From NCBI GenBank assembly GCA_949825045.1, contig OX463827.1, forward strand, positions 2,936,501-3,000,500: a stretch of 64,000 nucleotides of DNA, in the 5' to 3' direction. Both the position numbers and the translations under genes were made by a program. The notes under the pieces are model-generated. The model worked only from the letters and a program-made list of their open reading frames with translations. It ran no database searches and was not told where the DNA came from. This stretch comes from Argyresthia goedartella (taxonomy: Eukaryota; Arthropoda; Insecta; Lepidoptera; Argyresthiidae). Shown one piece after another: positions 20,501 through 33,200 of the stretch. Numbering within the stretch: position 1 is the stretch's first letter; every line of letters starts with the position of its first letter.

Positions 20501-23500
20501 TATAACTAGAAATAAGAATAAACTGACCAGCTACTCTAGTGGAATAAATGGAATCCACAAATTTCCAATACCTTCATCGCTCAATGTTTACGCTTTTACA
20601 ATAAGGTCCCCGATACTATTCAAAGCTTATAGCGACACATAAATTCAAAACGTTTATTAAAAGTAAATTATGTTTGGGGGGATAATACTCAACTGAGTGT
20701 CAAATTATCTAGAAGGTTATCCTTGGGCTGCATTTTCTTCCATTTGCTATCCTTACATAAACATAAGTGAAATCAATGTATTATTAGTTATTATCCAAGA
20801 TATTTAATAAATATGATTCATCATAAGTTTTAAGAGCAAGTAAAACAGGTTCTCTTGTGGATTGCCAGTTGAGCCATTCCATCATTATTATCATCATCAA
20901 GGACATAAATGCTTGCAAGTAATAAGTAATATTAATATTTCTTTGCGTATCCGAAACCTGTTGTTGTCTATCACGTAACTGCACTGGACACATGCATACA
21001 ATACACTTTTGTAATTTTTTAGGGTTCCGTACCCGATGGGTGCCAAACAGGACCCTCTTACCAAAGTATACATATAGAACAGTAGTAAATCAGAGCCCGT
21101 TTAGGAGCGATCGTTACCTACTTTCGCTCGATGCGCAGGGCTGTGTCACGTTTGTGGCTTGGCATACCTAAAATACTAATTTTGCTTTTAAGTAGGTACC
21201 TATGCAAAGTATTTCTGTTACAGTTTAATACACAATATTGTTTATACATAGTAATAATATTACAGAATATTTCAATACTTACCACTATACTATACCTAAA
21301 ATATTTCCTTGTAAGTATAATAGTTGATAAACTGCACTAGGTTCGTAGGTGCTTAGTTACAAGCCTATTTGGCTTCTTTTCATATCGTGCGTGGCGTGGC
21401 ACTGGGGCGGCTCGCTGTCTTCATTGATTGAAGCAGTCTCCATCATTCCCGGAAGCTTTGTATGCGTGCGTACCGAACACGCGCGCATGTGTGCAGCCGT
21501 GCGATGTACCTTTGTTGCATGATTATCTACTGTTATATATGTATACTGGGCTCTCACTAAGCCTCCGATGTCCGTTTCTCTGTCCGTCCGTCCGTCCGTC
21601 CGTCACCGGGCTCTATCGGATCTACCGAAGCAGGTAGAGAGCTGAAATTTTCTGTTGCCGCAACAGCGACAAATAATGAGACATACCGATTTTCAATAAT
21701 GAAAAGAAGTACCCATAGAAGAAATGATTGGTATGGCCATTTTCCTACCCATTTTGTTTTATTTGTTTATCGGTGACAAATTGACTCTCCCGATCTTATC
21801 GGGAAATATATTTAATTGCGGATATTAAATTTTGTGCTTAGTATTTTGTCATTATGTGATTAATAAATTGCTCATTCAAATTATCATAAATAATATAAAG
21901 TTTTTTATCATATTTGATTGTATTTCTGTAAATAAGTTACTCAATTTCTATCCACTTCCGGTTTCAATGAGCAAAGAATTTCGTTAACCTGAGTACATAG
22001 TTTAATATTTACATACTACATACACAAAACGATTTATCAATGTTTCGATGTACTGCCTTGAATGTAGTCCTACCTAGTATTTCATTTTTTATTATAAAAT
22101 ATTAAATAGGTATATGTATGTACTCGTACAAAAGACTGTCGTTTTTCGTCATTTTCCGTGTACAATGGTACGGAACCCTTCGTGTGCGGGTCCGATGTCC
22201 TACTCGCACTTGACCGGTTTTATTTATTGCACCTCAGTGTATGTCCTCTGACACGCCATACGGAAAATAACATAAAGGAAATTCTTGTAAGTATAGTCAT
22301 CTGTAAGCAAGGAGAACAAGGATGTATTTACTCGTTCAAATATTGGAAAGAGTAAAAGTTTGTCCTTATTTCAAAAGGGCGTACTTTATTTGAGATCTGT
22401 ATAATTACCTGGTATAATTGTACAAATGACCCTGCGATGATCAGTAGCTCCTATATTGACCCACTAGGTACAAGCAACGTGCGACCTTGGCCTGAACTGG
22501 CGACCGCTACCTTGTAACTGGATTGTAGGTGAAACAAAACGAGAAGATTTCCGAAAGTTGAAAAAAAAAACAAAGCTTCAAATAGCTCGAGCTTGGGACT
22601 ATACACAATTCAGACCACAGTGCAAAAACGTAATGTCACAGAATCAGGTCACAGATAACAATAATATTATACTCTATGATAGAACCGCAAATTCGATAAC
22701 GACATTTATCGAGCTGCTTTGAGCTACAGAAAGCCCTAATTTTATGGATATTATTTCACTAGAAAATTTCAATTAAAATCGATTTGAGCTGAGCAACTAC
22801 CTATTTACAGAGTATATATATTTCTAACTCGAAGATTTGGGTGGTTGGTCTTTAGATTCCAAACAGGTATGTGTTATTACTATTTTCTTTACTGTAATAA
22901 TAATAGTAACTTAGAATAATAGTCTAAGAAAAATAATAATAATATTTTGGACACTATATACACACATTGATCTAGCCCCAAACTAGGATTCCCTGTATCT
23001 TAGGTGCTAGACAACGATACACATACTTATATAGATAAATAGTATACTTAGATAGATAAACAACCATGACTAGGGTACAAACACCCGTTCTCATCAAACA
23101 AATATATGCCCCCACCGGGACTCGAACCCGGTACTCTTGGCTTCGTAGGCAGGGTCATTGCCGACTCGGCCATTCGGGTCGTCACTGCAGGAAAGTTGTT
23201 TTCAATTCTTTAGGCCCATTTCGACAACTTACCATTATGACAGGGTTCAGAATGACAGGTTCCCATATTGTCTACTTTCCAATTCGAAAACTTCCCAATT
23301 CGACAAATTCCCTTATTGGCTACTTTCCCTCTTCATAACTTCCCAATTGGACAATTTCCCCTATTGGTAACTACTCAATTCGACAAATTCCCATATTGAC
23401 AACTTCTTAACTCATCAACTTCCCAATTCGAGAACATTTTACTTATAACTCTTGTATCTGCTAATTTTTACAAATAAAGCACTAGAGAGTTTAAAGTCAG

Positions 23501-25007
23501 TTTTTAGGGTTTCATACTCAAAGGGTGCCAAACGCGACGCTATTACTAAGCCTCCGCTGTACCTCTGTCCGCCCATCTGTCCGTCTGTCACCGGGCTCTA
23601 CCGAATCAACCGAAATAGGTAGAGAGCTGAAATTTTCACAGGAGGTATATTTTTATTGCCGCTATAACAACAAATAATGAAACATACAAGAATTAAAAGT
23701 AGTACCCATACAAGAGATTATTTGTATGGCCATTTTCTTAGCCATTTTGTTTTATTTGTTCATCGGTGAACTGAATTAGATTCTCCCGATGTTAATGGAA
23801 GAGATCTTTAATTGCGGGTATTGAGTTTTGTACTTAGTTATTTGTCATTTTACGATTAATAATTGCTCATTCGAATTACAATATTTTTTTATTTTTTTTA
23901 TAATATTTGATTTAATTTCTGTAAATAAGTTAGGTACTCAATTTCTATCTACTTCCGGTTTCAATTATCCTCTACTACCCGACATAGCTCACGTTTGTTT
24001 CAGGGCTTAAGTAGTGAACATTTAAATGGGTATTCGCCTTTGACTCACAGCCGAAATGTTGTCGAAATGGGAATTTGTCGAACTGGGAAGTTGTAAAGCT
24101 TCCCCGTCAACTTCTTGGAATATAACTACATCTAACGGTTTGTTCCACCCTGTATTATAATATTCATTATTTATGGAACTAAACTTATGCGTAGATTAAG
24201 ATTATTATATTCATACTAATTCACGCCCACAGTGACAAGGAGATAAAACTAGTTCTTCGATGTTATGTTACTTGTATATATGTAGGTGAGGTGGGTGTCG
24301 AAGCTGATGATAAGCAAGGTAAGAATGAAGTTACCCATATTTCTTTGACAATAAGGGTCATCAACAAATGTTAGATAACCCTAAATATGTTTCGAGTCGT
24401 GGTTAGTTAATCAACAGACGTACAGTTAGCAGAGTCTAATATGTTGTTGATATTGGATAACGGCGGCAATGATAGGGCCATAGATAATGTCGTATTATCA
24501 TACATAACTCATCATAATGGCCCAAGTTTCTAGATCTTACTAGCAAGGAAATCTGTGAGTTGTGAAATTACTATTATCAGATTACCTATAGATGTTGTAG
24601 GAATACGTCGAATTAGCTGGTGGTACCAAGATGGCGTTTCTTGAGTTGGTGGTAGGGTACCATAGCGCCATAACCACCAGCAGTTTCGATGTTTTTGATA
24701 GTGTTTAGTCATGTTAGCATAGACTATACCGTACGGAAAAACTATAATTTTTCCACCTTTTTTGGTCGGTTGGAGATAGTAAGATTTTGCAATCGAAGTC
24801 CGCAGCTAAAAGTGGATAAGAAAGTACATGTACCTGAAATCGATTCCACTCGTTGACGGTCCCGTACGGGATCCCGAAGTACTGGTAGAACCGTCCGTTC
24901 TCACTGACCCTGCCCCTAACCAGTCCACTCCTCGTCTTCACTACCGGAGCCGGCTGCTGCATCAGGTTTGCAGCAATCAGGGACAATAGAGCCACCCACT
25001 TGTTCAT
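17411..25007 (-). CDS. Carboxylesterase A (antennal/alpha-esterase-like), three exons
   Basis: A 544-aa type-B carboxylesterase that hydrolyses carboxylic esters; a signal peptide and no KDEL-type tail suggest secretion. Exons: 24834-25007, 18130-19406 and 17411-17594, joined by a phase-0 and a phase-2 GT-AG intron. The summed length is 1635 nt, exactly in frame. Nucleophile S200 is in FGESAG, the acid is E332 (NDNEG) and the base is H445 (GASHADEL). The oxyanion-hole motif is HGGC at 118-121, with Cys where the family has Gly. Paired cysteines in RCPQ and NCLKLN fit the usual first disulphide. The start is the ATG opening a hydrophobic leader (MNKWVALLSLIAANL). The C-terminus runs four residues beyond the KYRRK of its paralogues into a minisatellite. 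Intron 1 (5.4 kb) is filled with repeats. The substrate, which could be a pheromone, odorant or dietary ester, is not determined. Confidence 0.95.
18130..19406 (-). CDS. Carboxylesterase A exon 2 (catalytic)
   Basis: Acceptor ATGCAG|GCC and donor ACAG|GTAAAC. It carries the whole catalytic triad and the oxyanion loop. It ends inside the codon after TNFAKY, at the same place as in genes B and C. Confidence 0.95.
20270..20442 (-). mobile_element. tRNA-derived SINE in intron 1 of gene A
   Basis: Minus strand: a tRNA-like head with B box GAGTTCGAAACC, then a body containing GCGACACAGGGTTTCCTTGT and GGGGCCAG. It has the same CACAGGG...GGGGCC core as the other SINEs here. Confidence 0.7.
21016..22225 (+). 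mobile_element. family 1 interspersed repeat, long form, interrupted
   Basis: It starts TTTTTAGGGTTCCGTACCCG and ends TACTCGCACTTGACCGGTTT. It contains a long interior shared with 33338-34047 (including ATCCACTTCCGGTTTCAATG). It is split at 21065-21547 by another element. Confidence 0.75.
21065..21547. mobile_element. MITE-like insertion inside a family 1 repeat
   Basis: 483 bp with about 20-bp inverted ends, AGTATACATATAGAACAGTA at the left against AGTATACATATATAACAGTA (reverse complement) at the right. Host-repeat sequence (CCCTCTTAC / GCTCTCACTA) is present on both sides, suggesting a target duplication of roughly 8 bp that has since diverged. No ORF of note. Confidence 0.6.
22931..23180 (-). 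mobile_element. tRNA-derived SINE in intron 1 of gene A
   Basis: Minus-strand copy of the 14990-15258 family with an intact B box GGTTCGAGTCC, an A box with TGGCCGAGTCGG, the ACAGGGAATCCTAGTTTGGG body and an ATT-repeat tail. Confidence 0.82.
23200..23440. repeat. degenerate TTCCCAATTCGACAA repeats
   Basis: Roughly ten irregular units of ACTTCCCAATTCGACAAATT type. An inverted counterpart (GTCGAAATGGGAATTTGTCG) lies at 24057-24100, on the far side of a family 1 repeat. Confidence 0.6.
23500..23990 (+). mobile_element. family 1 interspersed repeat, long form, 3'-truncated
   Basis: It runs from TTTTTAGGGTTTCATACTCA through the TCCG-rich patch and the interior shared with 21548-21990, and stops near CTACTTCCGGTTTCAATTA. 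Confidence 0.7.
24834..25007 (-). CDS. Carboxylesterase A exon 1 (signal peptide)
   Basis: 58 codons from the ATG at 25007 to a CAG|GTACAT donor. It encodes the leader, then VKTRSGLVRGRV and FYQYFGIPYG, the conserved N-terminal beta-strand and FxGIPY motif of type-B esterases. Confidence 0.93.
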
Positions 25008-25982
25008 AATGCTCTTCTTCTTCTTGAGAGTCTCTCTCCACTATAGAAGGTTCGCGGTCAGCACTCCATAGGCTGATTAAAGTCAATTCCTGAGCCACTT
25101 TTATCGAAACATTTTTGATTTTTTTTTAACTTTTGTCACTGAGTTCTGAATTCAGCCTTTTCACTGCACTACTGTGACGATTTACTGCAATTTTTCAGTC
25201 AAGTTAGTCAAGTTTGTTAAAATGCGCCTACAAACTGAAGTTTTTGTTTATTTCAATGAATTACGTGAGATATAAATATAATATAATTATTTTGTAAGAA
25301 CACGTTTAGTCGCCAGCGATAGAAAAATACAAATGGTTTTTGTGCTAGACCATAGTGAGCGGATGTAAATATCGGAGGTTTTCCTTCTGTAAACGATCAT
25401 TGATTCAATGTATCGGTAGATATATATCTTTGTATACCGATAAAATTGATTAGTAATGAATAGCAATCAGTATCTACGCGCACGGATTGCACTAATATCG
25501 TTTCCATGCGTCAATGGAAAATTATATGTACTAATTATTAATTATTTTGTTGTAGTTCTGTTGACTTGATATTGAATTTAATTGGATCGTAATTGAATGA
25601 ATTCCTTCTGTATGTTTCAATTCAAGTGTTATTTTAAAATGGTAAATAGGTATTAAATTTTTTATGTCCGTACAAACTATCTGCTCTATGACCGAAGTGG
25701 CTTCGTTTTGTTTAATTTGCAAGTCATAGTAAATTTTATTCAGACGTCATTATTGTACTTTGTAATGACGATAACTTGATTGACTTATATTATTTTAAAA
25801 CACTTCTCTGCGTATGAAATTATGGCACATCTCAAAAGCGGTTTATTAAAAAAATCTTCATATTGTTATACATTACTACATATGCCATGGACATTGGTTA
25901 TTATTATTCGAAAATATAACTTGCGTGCCTTCGCCACCCCGTGTGGGAAAAGGCGTGACGCTATTTGTTGTTTTAATAATGT
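25008..25982. other. upstream region of gene A
   Basis: The 5' flank of gene A (transcribed leftward). I see no confident TATA box or initiator, and no other gene. Confidence 0.4.
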
Positions 25983-26272
25983 TTTAGGGTTCCGGGTTGG
26001 GGTTTACTAAGCCTCCGTCTGTCCGCCCGTCCGTCCGTCACCGGGCTGTATCTCATGAACCGTAATAGCTATAGAGTTTATATTTTCACAGAACATCAAC
26101 GAATTGCCGCTTCATCAACAAATATATCCAATTTCAAATATTTAAGGCCCCCCGTACAGAAGACGTACTTATTTAAGGCCCCCCGTACAGAAGACGTACT
26201 TATTTTTGTGTTTATTCTTAAATGATGTAATGGAACTGTTCGTGCGCAAGTACGACTCGAACTTGCCCGGTT
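25983..26272 (+). mobile_element. family 1 interspersed repeat, diverged
   Basis: It begins TTTTAGGGTTCCGGGTTGGG, continues GCCTCCGTCTGTCCGCCCGT, and ends GTACGACTCGAACTTGCCCG. It contains a tandem duplicate of a 30-bp piece (AGGCCCCCCGTACAGAAGAC) at about 26142-26203. Confidence 0.7.
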
Positions 26273-27711
26273 TGAAGAATATCTCTTATAGAAACATTAT
26301 TTATTTAATTAGCGTTTGGTCGCTAGTCTTCACCATGTCACTTTGTTAATTTATATATATAGATATATATTTTATGACAATTTGTTATTTGAAAAATATG
26401 TGTTAATTATCACATCAATCAGTGAACGTCTTTTCATAATCCTACCTAAAGCTAACGTTTCCATTGTCCGATGAACTCTAATGTAACTATGTCTCGCAAC
26501 ATCATTACTATTTATAGTATAAATTGACCGCACGTAGATATGTGCCCTAAGTAAGTATGTAAGCAGGTACTTACCTACCTCAGTAAATACTTATTATATG
26601 GGTAGTTAGACAAATATTGTACTCGACTATATTGACTATAAGTAGTCTATAGTCAATAGGAATAGGTAGATGAGGTAACAGATGTGTTGAATTGAAATAC
26701 TATCTTTATGTGGGTTCAAAACTGTATCTCCATGGAAAAAGAAGTAGAATGATTAAAAAGTAGGCATCTAATTATTATATACAAATTTATTTGGCTTATG
26801 TTTAAACCATCACCAAAAACGCACCTATTTTACTACCAACAACAAATTCGAAGCGAGTGCCAGAATTAGTAAACGACCACAAAATTGTTTTTGGATAAAT
26901 GATCACCAAACTTCTTTTTATGTTTTGTGTTCTTACATGTTCGACGTAAAGCTTTACCTAAGCTACCCCAGTATTTTGCCCTGATATTTCTGCAACTTTA
27001 GGTGATCATTTACCCATTTTGGGTAGATAAAATATATTTTGGTGACCATTATATTTGTTGCCAATTGATTTGGGGGAACAACATGATGTCTAATGACCGA
27101 ACACTTGACATTCTGTTGGGCATCAACAGAATACATCACACCATCATGAAAAGAATTCGTTTACCTTCGATACAGACAACAACATTTGGGCAACTTGTGT
27201 AATACGCAGGTAACATCAAATTACGTATTTGCTGAAGGAAATTGACCAACGCGGAGGTAAGAATTATCTATTACCTGTACAGGATGCGTTTCCCTGAACC
27301 CACCGTGTCCTAGACTTGCCACTAAGAAAGAAGCGCACTTCTGCTGTTGGATTCACTAGTTTTGCGTGCAAAGGGGCACGTCCTCGTAAGTGAACAAGAC
27401 TACAGCACCAATGTCAATGATTTCGATACCGGCCCGTCAATCGTTTCGCAACATCGATAAGCAATTAGGTTATTTAATTACGAATTAGGCTGATTGGGGC
27501 AGTAGATAGGTTAATTGCAGAGTTTTCGGAGCGAGGTCTGCTGATATGATTATAAGGTGTCAGATGGAGTAGCTGTGATACCTACAAGAAAATGAAAGAT
27601 GAACGCAAAATAATGCAAAAGGTTCATGAGAAATATAAATAGATGATCCATACTATTTACGCCAGCAGACACCCACCTTACTAAAATCGTTTACTTACTT
27701 AGCTATTTTTA
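26273..27711. other. intergenic, nothing recognised
   Basis: AT-rich, with no coding region or repeat boundary that I can define. Confidence 0.45.
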
Positions 27712-27978
27712 TTTTTAGATTTGGGTGCCTTATATACAGGACCATATTGCTAAGCCTCCGGTGTCCGCCCGTCCGTCTCTCTGTCCGTCAGTCCGTCATC
27801 GTGAGCGGGTTGGATCTCATGAACCGTATAGGCGGAGAGTTGAAATTTCACAGAGAATATATTTCAATTGACCTTAATTGTAAAGGGTCCCCATAAGAAA
27901 GTCGTCATTATTTGTTTTTTTCTTGTATGTTGGCCGAAACCTTTTGTGTGCATGTCCGACTCGCACTTGACCGTTTTT
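27712..27978 (+). mobile_element. family 1 interspersed repeat, diverged
   Basis: GCTAAGCCTCCGGTGTCCGC, a TCCG patch, GGATCTCATGAACCGTATAG, and the end TCCGACTCGCACTTGACCGT identify it. Confidence 0.7.
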
Positions 27979-29776
27979 TGTTGTTGTCTGTGACCTACTA
28001 ACGTTTATCTTTACCTATAATTGGTCTGTATATAATGCGTACCTACTTATGTAACGTAATTTAGAGGACCTAATGCAAAGGTCAGTGTCTGTGGTATAGG
28101 TAATTTCTATAAAGTACCTGATTGTATGTACTACATATACCAGATATGTAGTGTAACTTTAACCCGTTTTATCTTACAATCATGCTAGATTAGAATCTGT
28201 GACACATTTTGACATAAAAACAACATAACCTAAAGCCGGTTTGCGCTTAGAAATGCGCGCGAATCGTACACTGTTAACTTTGAATTTTTTTTAATAAACT
28301 ACTATAGAAAAATCATTTTTTTTTCACAATCACGAGCACATGTCAGGCGAAGTTTATTTTTAGCACTTGTTTCACAACAAAACAAATATTTGCGACCAAA
28401 AACATGCGAAATTCATTTCGATATGCGTTACTGACTGACTTGGGTCTAAGGCTGTGGTCGGGTAAGGCTTGCACGGAATATCTCCCAAAGTCTCATCATA
28501 GTCTTCTGTGGTCCCAAGCCCACCGTGATAAGGACTATAGAATTGTAAGTGCAACTTGGTTTACAGGCAGCCTTTCACAACCCCAAGGCTGCCCCAATGA
28601 TGGGTATACTCGAGAAGCTGACCACCAAACGGTGATAAAACCAAATGGATCGTATATTCGGATGCATAGATGCGGTTATCGCTTGCACAAGTGACTGTGT
28701 AAGTTTGTATGATGAGTGGTGGGTATGTTCTGTTTGGTGTTAAGTCCACTGATAAAGGTTTGGCCTATAAATGTAGGTAATAAAATAGCGTCACACCTTT
28801 TCGTATACGGGGTGGTAGAGGTCAAGCCAGTTTTTCAATAGTTTTATTTTTTATTTTTATTTATTGGTTTTAGATTGACGATCAGCTATAATAGAAAAGA
28901 CAATTAGAAATAACAGATAGCTAACGAGCTATATAACAAGTCTCCACCTACATAACTCCACCTAGGTACATTTTGCGTGACATGGGGCTAGCCCATCATC
29001 ATCGCTATGGAAATAGGCCGCTAGAAGGTCCTAGATCTTCTAATAAAAACGCACGTTGTTATAGGCAAAACAATACATACATATATGTATATTAGTCTCA
29101 TGTTTATACAATGAAATCGTCTCTTTATAAATATCATTTGTAATTTATCTAGCAAAATATTTTACCATATTAAGTAAGTATTAGAGTTTCATATTCTAAA
29201 CCTTGTGATGTGACTTCTTAGAAAAATAGGCAAACAAACTTAATGATATTATGTCTAGACTTGTAAGTAACTAGGTATCCATTAGACTAGGTATCCATTA
29301 GACTAGGTACCTACATAATGTAGTCCATAGAACATCCAGATTACCAATTACAATAATGTTATTAAATAAGTCGCCGCAGGAGGCCAAATATCTGTCAGAC
29401 CACATGGTCCGAAGACACAGCTCATGATGATGATGAAATAAGGGAATATAATTCATAATTCTTAAAAAAATATTATTTTTTGCACACAAATCATCAAAAA
29501 CAAGAGTTACTTAAAATAGTGTACAAGGGCACGCTTATCTCAGATCTCTTCATAGGTTAAACACTTACAGATTCCTATTTAAAGTGTTTTTAATTATTTT
29601 CCGCCTCCTAACCTCAAAATAGCACCTTAGCCGATTGATTTTGGGCTCTCAGGCGGAATAATTCTATTCGTAACTCGTTCTAAAAGGCTTCTTTATGAAC
29701 TTCGCTACAACCCCCGCCTTCGGCTCGTGCCGTAAATTACTCGGTTCGTAAGTATAAGCCTTTGCGAACTCGTACG
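27979..29776. other. intergenic, nothing recognised
   Basis: No gene supported. A short direct duplication (AGGTATCCATTAGACT) lies at about 29274-29309. Confidence 0.4.
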
Positions 29777-30037
29777 AAATGTACCATGTCATCTCTTCTA
29801 TTCGGAAATGTACCATGTCATCTCTTCTATTCGGAAATGTACCATGTCATCTCTTCTATTCGGAAATGTACCATGTCATCTCTTCTATTCGGAAATGTAC
29901 CATGTCATCTCTTCTATTCGGAAATGTACCATGTCATCTCTTCTATTCGGAAATGTACCATGTCATCTCTTCTATTCGGAAATGTACCATGTCATCTTTT
30001 CTATTCGGAAATGTACCATGTCATCTCTTCTATTAGG
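29777..30037. repeat. 29-bp tandem array, 9 copies
   Basis: The unit AAATGTACCATGTCATCTCT + TCTATTCGG repeats nine times with only a CTCTT/CTTTT change in the eighth. Because 29 is not a multiple of three, all three plus frames stay open and give 80-98-residue ORFs that are artefacts. Confidence 0.95.
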
Positions 30038-30339
30038 AAAATTTTCATAGGTAGATAGCCGGGTGGAAAATTGCTTTTCCATCCGTAGGCTGAAAAGTTT
30101 GATTTTTAATGTTTACGATTGGTCACAGAGTCGATAATAACTGAGCTACGTCATATAAATAAAAAAGATAATTGAAACCAATAGATCTATACGTCTTTTA
30201 AACTTGTATAATGTTGGCAGTATGTATATTTTAACTTTTTGTCAGAATCTAGTAAAAAAAATATATGAAAGTTTGCAATAGAAAAGCGGGAATACGGGAG
30301 GGGATGAGATATAATTACCATGTCTTTTTTTGGTTAAAG

Positions 30340-30546
30340 ATGGTTTCGGAAAGCGATTCCAGTGACATGGACATTGATTTTACTCCCGATGAGATAAAAT
30401 AACAGGCAAAATCTGTTGTTAACTATCTATTACCGCAGTGCTCTAAGGAGAGGTATCATATGGCATACAACCATTTCATGAACTGGAGATCTGCTAAAAA
30501 TTACAAGTCCTTTTCGGAAAATGTGTTTTCCTCACAGTTGAAATGA
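30340..30546 (+). pseudogene. Crypton-like tyrosine recombinase N-terminal fragment
   Basis: 69 codons from ATG to TGA. After an acidic leader (SESDSSDMDIDF) they read NYLLPQCSKERYHMAYNHF and MNWRSAKNYKSFSENV. This matches the SAM-like N-terminal domain of eukaryotic tyrosine recombinases (LLP..SKERY...Y..F..W......SFSENVLL). An in-frame TAA interrupts at 30400-30402. The catalytic R-H-R-Y part is absent. A domain relic only. Confidence 0.55.
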
Positions 30547-32934
30547 AAAGTAGAGTGTTTAACGCGGGTGAAAGTTTCACCCTCGAACTATTAGCGCCTC
30601 TCAATTCGTTGGAGGAGATGGTACCAGAAGAAGAATATATTATATGATAAAATATATTATATCGCCTTAATCTAAACTAAACTGAAAGCTAAACTAAGTT
30701 TAAAAAAAAATGGAGGTTGCCCAAAACCCTGGCACAGTTGCCTCGCAACACTTCTGTGTTGCGCAAGATAGGTGCCAGCCCTAAGGTCTCCTGTCGCCTT
30801 GACGAGCTGCTTAAACATGCTCTAAGGGCTCATCGAGCATTAGGGCCCCATCGGCCCTGTTTGAGACCCTCTGCCGTTTCTGCTGCAGCGCCTGCCGTGA
30901 CTGAGGTCACTGGTAGGTGACACGTCCCACACCAGCTACCTCCCGCTCTGCCAGGGAATGAGTGGCATTCCGTCTGGCCTCTTGCCATCGTCTCGTAGCA
31001 AGCCATTGGGTGCGAGGATTGCTGGCACGCCACAAATGGCAAGGACCCGATGGATGCCGTCATTAAGACTGGTACGACGGGACCACCGGTTGGCGCTGAG
31101 TTGGCAGGAAAGACCGTGGTGACCTCGTTGGTCCACCCTAGCTCCGCAGAGGCAGCGGTGGGTTTCGCTGGTCCATACGCCGTGGTACGGTAAATATGTC
31201 GGTGCCGATATGTCTTCACAGGATTGCGTGCAGCCAGTGCTCTGACTCCTTCTTCCTGGTTGCTAGGAGACGAGCGCGCTCTGCTGAACTACTGGCTGTG
31301 TTCGCCAGTATATCCCTGGTTTTAATACGGCTCGTGCCACAGCCTTTGGGAATTTAGGTTTATGGGATAATTTTGCCTCGGACAGGCTTATGTTGAGACA
31401 TTCCTTGCCTCAGTCAGATAGTGACCTCTTCATGACCGAGTGATGCCTTTATGACTTTACCCTAGAGGTCATGTGTACTATGGGCCGAAGACAGGGAATC
31501 CGGGAGTGCCACATCGGATATTTTCCGGATCCCCAAGCCACCGTGCCTGATGGGTTTGGCGACTTGGGTCCAGCTGTTTTCCTTCAGATTTATGTTTAAA
31601 ATTAGGGTTAGAGTATTTTTGGTCATGTCCTCTAAATTATCGCTTGTTCCATCCAGTCATACACTTAGTTCTACATGTATGACTACTTAGAAAAATCGTT
31701 CCGTCTAGTTCTACATATATGTATGACTACTTGGAATACATGAAATGTTTTTTCTCTGACTACTCATACAACTACACTTCAGACTCAAGTTACCTACTGT
31801 AATTTTACCTTCGATCCACGAATATCCATTGAAAATATCCATTGATGGCTGTTATTGCTGTGCTGTCTGTGCTAAAGTGACCCCTTTTGAATATTAACAA
31901 TTAACCTCCTCGAGAGAGTGGACTTCACGGTGAAATTTATGGGAAGCAAGCGTGTATTTTTTTTACTTTGCCGATAACATAGACTAGTATAATACACATG
32001 GTCTTAAGTCATACAAGCATAATATTTTATAAATTCGCCGCGCTTTGCGCTTCGCTTTCGCCTTTTTTAGGCTAGCCAGACTCTAGGCAGAGAATATAGG
32101 TATTTAATTTATTCTTTAGTTAGTCTTTAGTATACAGTTTTTCAACGATCTTTTGGCGCCTGAGTAACGTTTACTGGGGGCGCCAGTTCTGCGCAACTTA
32201 ATGCATCGAAACAATCGAAAATCATTAGTTCCACCTATTACCGCAAGCCAAAAGATACGCAAAATCACGTTAAGGGATTAAATATGGCCAGCACCAGGGG
32301 GCGCGAACAAACAAATGCATCTTTAGCTTCAATTCTAGGCTAAACTAGACAACATAAAATAGGATAAATATATGTTATAAAAGGTCTATTAGAGATAAGA
32401 ATGGTCTTTTAAAATTATCGTATAACTGTTATATTTAATACTTAAAAATATTTTTCGCAATGCATTATTATTCAACTAAATGAACAAGCGCTCGGAGACG
32501 AAATCAGTTTCCTATATGAAACTTACACGCAAAAATAGGTAAACAAAAAGGATTTTTTTTTGTTGTTTTATTTTATTTTTAATTTTATTATTACAGGAGT
32601 TTAGTAAAATTTTGTATAATTTTCTCGGTCTCGGAGCTCGGGCTGCCCCGCGGGGTTCTGCGCGGGAGCATGCGTCAGTCTGCTTCGACGCGATGCGACG
32701 GGTATTTGTTTTCTTTGTCTAATTTGCAATGCCATTGGCCCATGTTCAGCCCGAAGGCAGAATGCTTGAATAGTAGGCTGAATGATAGGTAAGCCTAAAT
32801 CACGTGAGCGAAAAATTTGCAGTGCCTGCAAACAGTACCAAGAAACGCGCACGCAGACAGTGCTACAGACAGCTTGTCAAAAATAACAAACATACAGTTT
32901 TCAGATTTTTCCCTTTATTTGTGGTATAAGACCT
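30547..32934. other. intergenic, with a GC-rich block at about 30700-31600
   Basis: The GC-rich 0.9-kb block contrasts with the AT-rich flanks and resembles retroelement sequence in composition (for example a plus frame with RKIGASPKVSCRLDELLKHA), but I cannot name a family. The rest shows nothing. Confidence 0.35.
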
Positions 32935-33200
32935 TGCAAATTTCACGATTCTAGTTCAACGGGAAGTACCCTATAGGTTTTGGTTCCCTTGCGATTACTA
33001 TGAAAATCTTTTCTTATCGTTTGATTGCGTTAGCCTAGAAGCTTGATTTTTTCACAGCTTTAAAGGACGACTAACTTGAGTAATTAATATCAATTTCAAC
33101 TTGAACCCGATAAAAAGGTCTTGACACACGGACAGACGGACAACGAAGTGATACTGTAAGGGTTCTTTTTTTCCTTTTAAGGTACGGAACCCTAAAAATA
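32935..33200 (-). mobile_element. Lepidoptera interspersed repeat (family 2)
   Basis: On the minus strand it starts TTTTTAGGGTTCCGTACCTT, continues ATCACTTCGTTGTCCGTCTG, and ends TACTTCCCGTTGAACTAGAA. It shares its first bases with family 1 but has a different body. The paralogue at 48507 is on the plus strand. Confidence 0.7.

Noticed and set aside
22931..23180. Possible tRNA gene (A and B box present)
   Set aside because: The tRNA-like head is joined to a body and ATT tail found at other loci, so it is a SINE.
29762..30058. 98-, 85- and 80-residue ORFs
   Set aside because: All three frames of a 29-bp tandem repeat stay open; this is repeat translation.
30717..31219. ORFs of 66-129 residues in the GC-rich block
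   Set aside because: Overlapping frames on both strands without domain motifs; composition alone is not evidence of a gene.
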